The notes below the pieces were generated by a model. It had not been told where the DNA came from and did no database searches. It worked only from the letters and a program-made list of their open reading frames with translations. Positions 5,808 through 7,971 of a stretch of 7,971 nt of DNA are shown here, one piece after another. This DNA is from Caldifarciminota bacterium (lineage in GTDB: Bacteria > Hydrothermota > Hydrothermia > B15-G9). A program made the translations under genes and the position numbers. Each line of letters starts with the position of its first letter. Positions within the stretch are counted from its first letter, which is position 1. The stretch lies in contig JAMOPK010000338.1 in assembly GCA_027064565.1 (NCBI GenBank), positions 1 through 7,971 of the forward strand, read 5' to 3'.

Positions 5808-7528
5808 AAGGTTCGATTTTTGTAAAAATATTCACAAGCTTTCTCTTCGTAATTTTACTCATTTCTATCTCAATAGCTTCATTTGCTGTGAAGCGAATAA
5901 AAAGCCATTACATAGATACACTCTCATCGGACCTCAAAAAAATTTCATATCCTCTTAGCTTAAGCATAAAACCACTAATTGAACAAAGGAGATTTTCCGA
6001 GCTTGATTCCCTTGTAAAGTCCATAGGCCGAGAGACAAATATCAGAATCACGGTTATAGCTACTGATGGGACAGTCCTGGCTGACTCCAAAAAAAATCCG
6101 TCTTTGATGGAAAATCATGGGACGAGACCGGAGGTTATGCAGGCACTTTCAAAAGGATACGGCGAAACCATTAGGTATAGCACAACGATGCAGAAAAAGA
6201 TGCTTTATGTCGCAATTCCCCTTAAAACCGATGGGAAGATTATTGGTATTCTGAGACTCAGCTTATTTTTAAGTGATATTGAGCATCTTCTGAGCAATTT
6301 ATCGCGTGATATGATCTGCATGATACTCATCATAACAGCTCTATCACTTTTGGGGGCATATTTCCTTGCAAAGGGTTTCTCCGATCCTATTAGGGAGCTT
6401 GTGAGCGTTTCCAACAGGCTTGCACTCGGCGACTTCTCAGCAAAAGCATCGATCCAAAGAAAAGACGAACTCGGAAAACTCGCATCGAGTTTTAATGAGA
6501 TGGGCGAGAGGATCAAAAAATTGTTCGAAAGAGTTCGGCTCAAACAGGAAGAGCTTATTGCCATTCTCTCATCGCTCTCAGAGGGGCTTATCGTCATAGA
6601 TGGAAATGGAAGAATAGAGCTTTCCAATCGAAGCTTCGATAAAATTGTGGGTGATAGCTCTCAAGGCAGGTTTTATCGGGAAGTTTTAAGAGACTCAGGA
6701 CTCATAAAGTGCGTCGAAAAGGCCGTAAATGAGAAAAGAACCGTAACAAAAGAAGTAGAATTAAACGACAAACTCTTTTTAATAAGCATTACGCCTATGG
6801 TTTCCGAAAATAAATTTATTGTTGTTTTGCATGACATAACTGAGTTCAAGGCGATCGAAAAGATCAAAAAGGATTTTGTGATAAATGCATCGCATGAACT
6901 AAGGACTCCTCTGACAGCCATAAAAGGATATGTGGAAACGCTTGAGGATGAAGTTCAAGGAGAAGCCAAAACTTATTTGAAAATTATTAGGAAACATACA
7001 GAGCGAATTATTAACATCGTCAAAGACCTTTTAACACTGGCTGAAATCGAAGAAAAGGGGCTGGATACCTCTCTAAAAGACATTTATCTCAAGGGATTTT
7101 TGGAGAATGTTGTCAAGATATTCAGACCAAGGGCAGAGGAAAAGGGATTGGAGCTGAAATTCACAGCCCAATGTAACCCTGTCATCAAAGGCGATCCATT
7201 CAAGCTGGAACAGGTTTTTGTAAACTTGATAGATAATGCCATCAAATACACCGAGAAGGGTGAGGTGTCCATACTTCTCAGGGAAGAAAACGGATATGCC
7301 GTTGTAGAGGTGATCGATACAGGGATAGGAATCCCTAAAGAACACATACCAAGGATATTTGAAAGATTCTATGTCGTGGATAAATCCCGTTCGAGGAAAC
7401 TCGGCGGCACAGGTCTCGGACTTTCTATCGTCAAACACGTCGTGCTCCTACACGGAGGTAAAATCGAAGTCGAAAGCGAACCGGGAAAGGGTAGTAAATT
7501 TATCGTAAGACTACCTGTCAATAGTTAA
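5804..7528 (+). CDS. phoR: PhoR-type membrane sensor histidine kinase
   Basis: This 574-residue kinase is the partner of the preceding regulator, whose stop it overlaps as ATGA. Order of parts: membrane segment at about 8-29, extracytoplasmic sensor region (about 31-168), second membrane segment (about 170-190), HAMP linker (about 190-243, with DPIRELVSVSNRLALGDFS), PAS domain (about 250-348), dimerization domain with phospho-acceptor His364 in NASHELRTPL, and ATPase domain. The ATPase domain shows the N box NLIDNAIKYT (from 474), DTGIGIP (505-511), FERFY and GGTGLGL (534-540). All catalytic motifs are intact. The sensor region, with VIATDGTVLADS and later LYVAIPL, resembles the PDC/Cache-like fold of Bacillus-type PhoR. 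E. coli PhoR lacks such a large periplasmic domain and signals through PstB and PhoU. What the domain senses is unknown. Confidence 0.93.
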   Translation: MKGSIFVKIFTSFLFVILLISISIASFAVKRIKSHYIDTLSSDLKKISYPLSLSIKPLIEQRRFSELDSLVKSIGRETNIRITVIATDGTVLADSKKNPSLMENHGTRPEVMQALSKGYGETIRYSTTMQKKMLYVAIPLKTDGKIIGILRLSLFLSDIEHLLSNLSRDMICMILIITALSLLGAYFLAKGFSDPIRELVSVSNRLALGDFSAKASIQRKDELGKLASSFNEMGERIKKLFERVRLKQEELIAILSSLSEGLIVIDGNGRIELSNRSFDKIVGDSSQGRFYREVLRDSGLIKCVEKAVNEKRTVTKEVELNDKLFLISITPMVSENKFIVVLHDITEFKAIEKIKKDFVINASHELRTPLTAIKGYVETLEDEVQGEAKTYLKIIRKHTERIINIVKDLLTLAEIEEKGLDTSLKDIYLKGFLENVVKIFRPRAEEKGLELKFTAQCNPVIKGDPFKLEQVFVNLIDNAIKYTEKGEVSILLREENGYAVVEVIDTGIGIPKEHIPRIFERFYVVDKSRSRKLGGTGLGLSIVKHVVLLHGGKIEVESEPGKGSKFIVRLPVNS

Positions 7529-7557
7529 GAAAAGTAACTGAACACGAGGCAAGACAG

Positions 7558-7594
7558 CAATTAGAAAGCTCCTGAAGGCATGCTCTCCTAATTG
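7558..7594. repeat. perfect 7-bp inverted repeat between phoR and arsR
   Basis: CAATTAG (7558-7564) and CTAATTG (7588-7594) are exact reverse complements across 23 bases, with a weaker inner AGC/GCT pairing (7567-7569 with 7582-7584). It begins 30 bases after the phoR stop. No T run follows, so it is a poor intrinsic terminator. It could be a processing hairpin at the end of the phoBR transcript or an operator for the downstream regulator. The rest of this 151-bp gap holds only the candidate -10 described next. Confidence 0.4.
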
Positions 7595-7667
7595 AACTTA
7601 TCACATAGACAATCAAAAGAAAGGTTATCATAAGTGTTGCCCCCTATCGATTGGAGAAGCCATCCCT

Positions 7668-7673
7668 TAAAAT
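7668..7673 (+). promoter_or_regulatory. candidate -10 element of the arsR-like gene
   Basis: TAAAAT (five of six to TATAAT) ends six bases before the ATG at 7680, so transcription would begin at or beside the start codon. No Shine-Dalgarno is present in the preceding 20 bases and no clear -35 is seen, so this rests on position and similarity only. Confidence 0.35.
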
Positions 7674-7679
7674 ACAAAT

Positions 7680-7971
7680 ATGCAAATATCCGAAATAGCA
7701 AATGTCTTTTCAGCACTTGGAAATCCGCGCCGCCTGTTTGTTTTCCTGACAATCGTCAGGTTGGAACCTATTTGCGTCTGCGACATCATGCGGATCACGG
7801 GATACCCTCAAAGCTCGGTCTCAAGGGCACTCTCTCTGCTCAGACTCATGGGACTTGTGAACTTCGAGAGACGCGGCACAAGGGTCTGTTATTACCTTAA
7901 CGCTGATAACCCGGTTGTTACCTATCTGAAGGATTTTTTGAACAGGATCGACATTCCGGAAGCTTCAAAGC
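7680..7971 (+). CDS. ArsR/SmtB-family metalloregulator with CVC motif (5' part)
   Basis: The first 97 residues of an ArsR-family winged-helix repressor are visible; the end is outside the window. MQISEIANVFSALGNPRRL is the typical opening, followed by EPICVCDIM with Cys32 and Cys34. In E. coli ArsR, Cys32, Cys34 and Cys37 of ELCVCDLC bind trivalent arsenic or antimony; position 37 is Met here. Another cysteine (Cys70) lies in the wing, in GTRVCYYL. The recognition helix region is SSVSRALSLLRLMGLV. Such repressors leave the DNA on binding arsenite and usually head ars detoxification operons. The start is fixed by an in-frame stop at 7668-7670. Family call is strong; the inducer (arsenite, antimonite or another thiophilic metal) is inferred. 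A short perfect inverted repeat (CCTGAC-aatc-GTCAGG, 7745-7760) lies within the coding sequence. Confidence 0.88.
   Translation, partial: MQISEIANVFSALGNPRRLFVFLTIVRLEPICVCDIMRITGYPQSSVSRALSLLRLMGLVNFERRGTRVCYYLNADNPVVTYLKDFLNRIDIPEASK

Noticed and set aside
6205..6627. Minus-strand open frame (140 residues) opposite phoR
   Set aside because: Serine-rich shadow translation of a well-supported histidine kinase frame, with no initiation signals seen.
7745..7760. Perfect 6-bp inverted repeat inside arsR (CCTGAC-aatc-GTCAGG) as an operator or terminator
   Set aside because: It lies in coding sequence, encodes ordinary ArsR residues, and has no T run; chance is a sufficient explanation for a 6-bp arm.
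7634..7900. Plus-strand open frame of 88 residues after phoR
   Set aside because: It overlaps the ArsR-family gene in another frame; the ArsR frame has clear family motifs and this one has none.
1..7971. CRISPR arrays, insertion sequences, tRNA or rRNA genes, riboswitches
   Set aside because: I saw no regularly spaced long repeats, transposase frames, terminal inverted repeats or recognisable RNA genes, and little noncoding space is available for them.

Overview
The window reads as a phosphate-starvation (Pho) locus from a bacterium with a Gram-negative-type envelope. It carries an outer-membrane beta-barrel protein with a C-terminal aromatic residue and a periplasmic phosphate-binding protein with a cleavable signal peptide but no lipobox. 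Base composition is moderately AT-rich. I cannot name the organism. The PhoR-type sensor and the TTAACA-type Pho repeats resemble the Bacillus pattern more than the Escherichia coli pattern, which is unusual beside a porin and suggests a lineage outside the Gammaproteobacteria (inference).

Layout. Bases 1-230 hold the C-terminal end of a VapC-like PIN-domain protein on the plus strand. It converges, across a 97-bp gap, on a five-gene minus-strand operon read from about 4943 down to 328: porin, pstS, pstC, pstA, pstB. These genes are separated by 14 bp or overlap by 4, 8 and 19 bp. A divergent intergenic region (4922-5114) carries four TTAACA-like units with an exact 11-bp period, the best regulatory signal in the window. 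On the plus strand follow phoB (5115-5807) and phoR (5804-7528), which overlap by ATGA. After a 151-bp gap an ArsR-family regulator with the CVC metal motif begins at 7680 and runs off the end.

How it fits together. Under phosphate limitation PhoR would phosphorylate PhoB, which would bind the tandem repeats and raise expression of the porin (outer-membrane entry), PstS (periplasmic capture) and PstCAB (ATP-driven uptake). phoU, often the last gene of such operons, is absent here. The flanking ArsR regulator is worth attention because arsenate enters cells through phosphate transporters, but whether an ars operon follows lies outside the window.

I found no evidence of a wholly new system. 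The locus is a well-formed Pho module with some unusual details: a porin built into the pst operon, no phoU, apparently leaderless phoB and arsR starts, and a four-unit Pho box.
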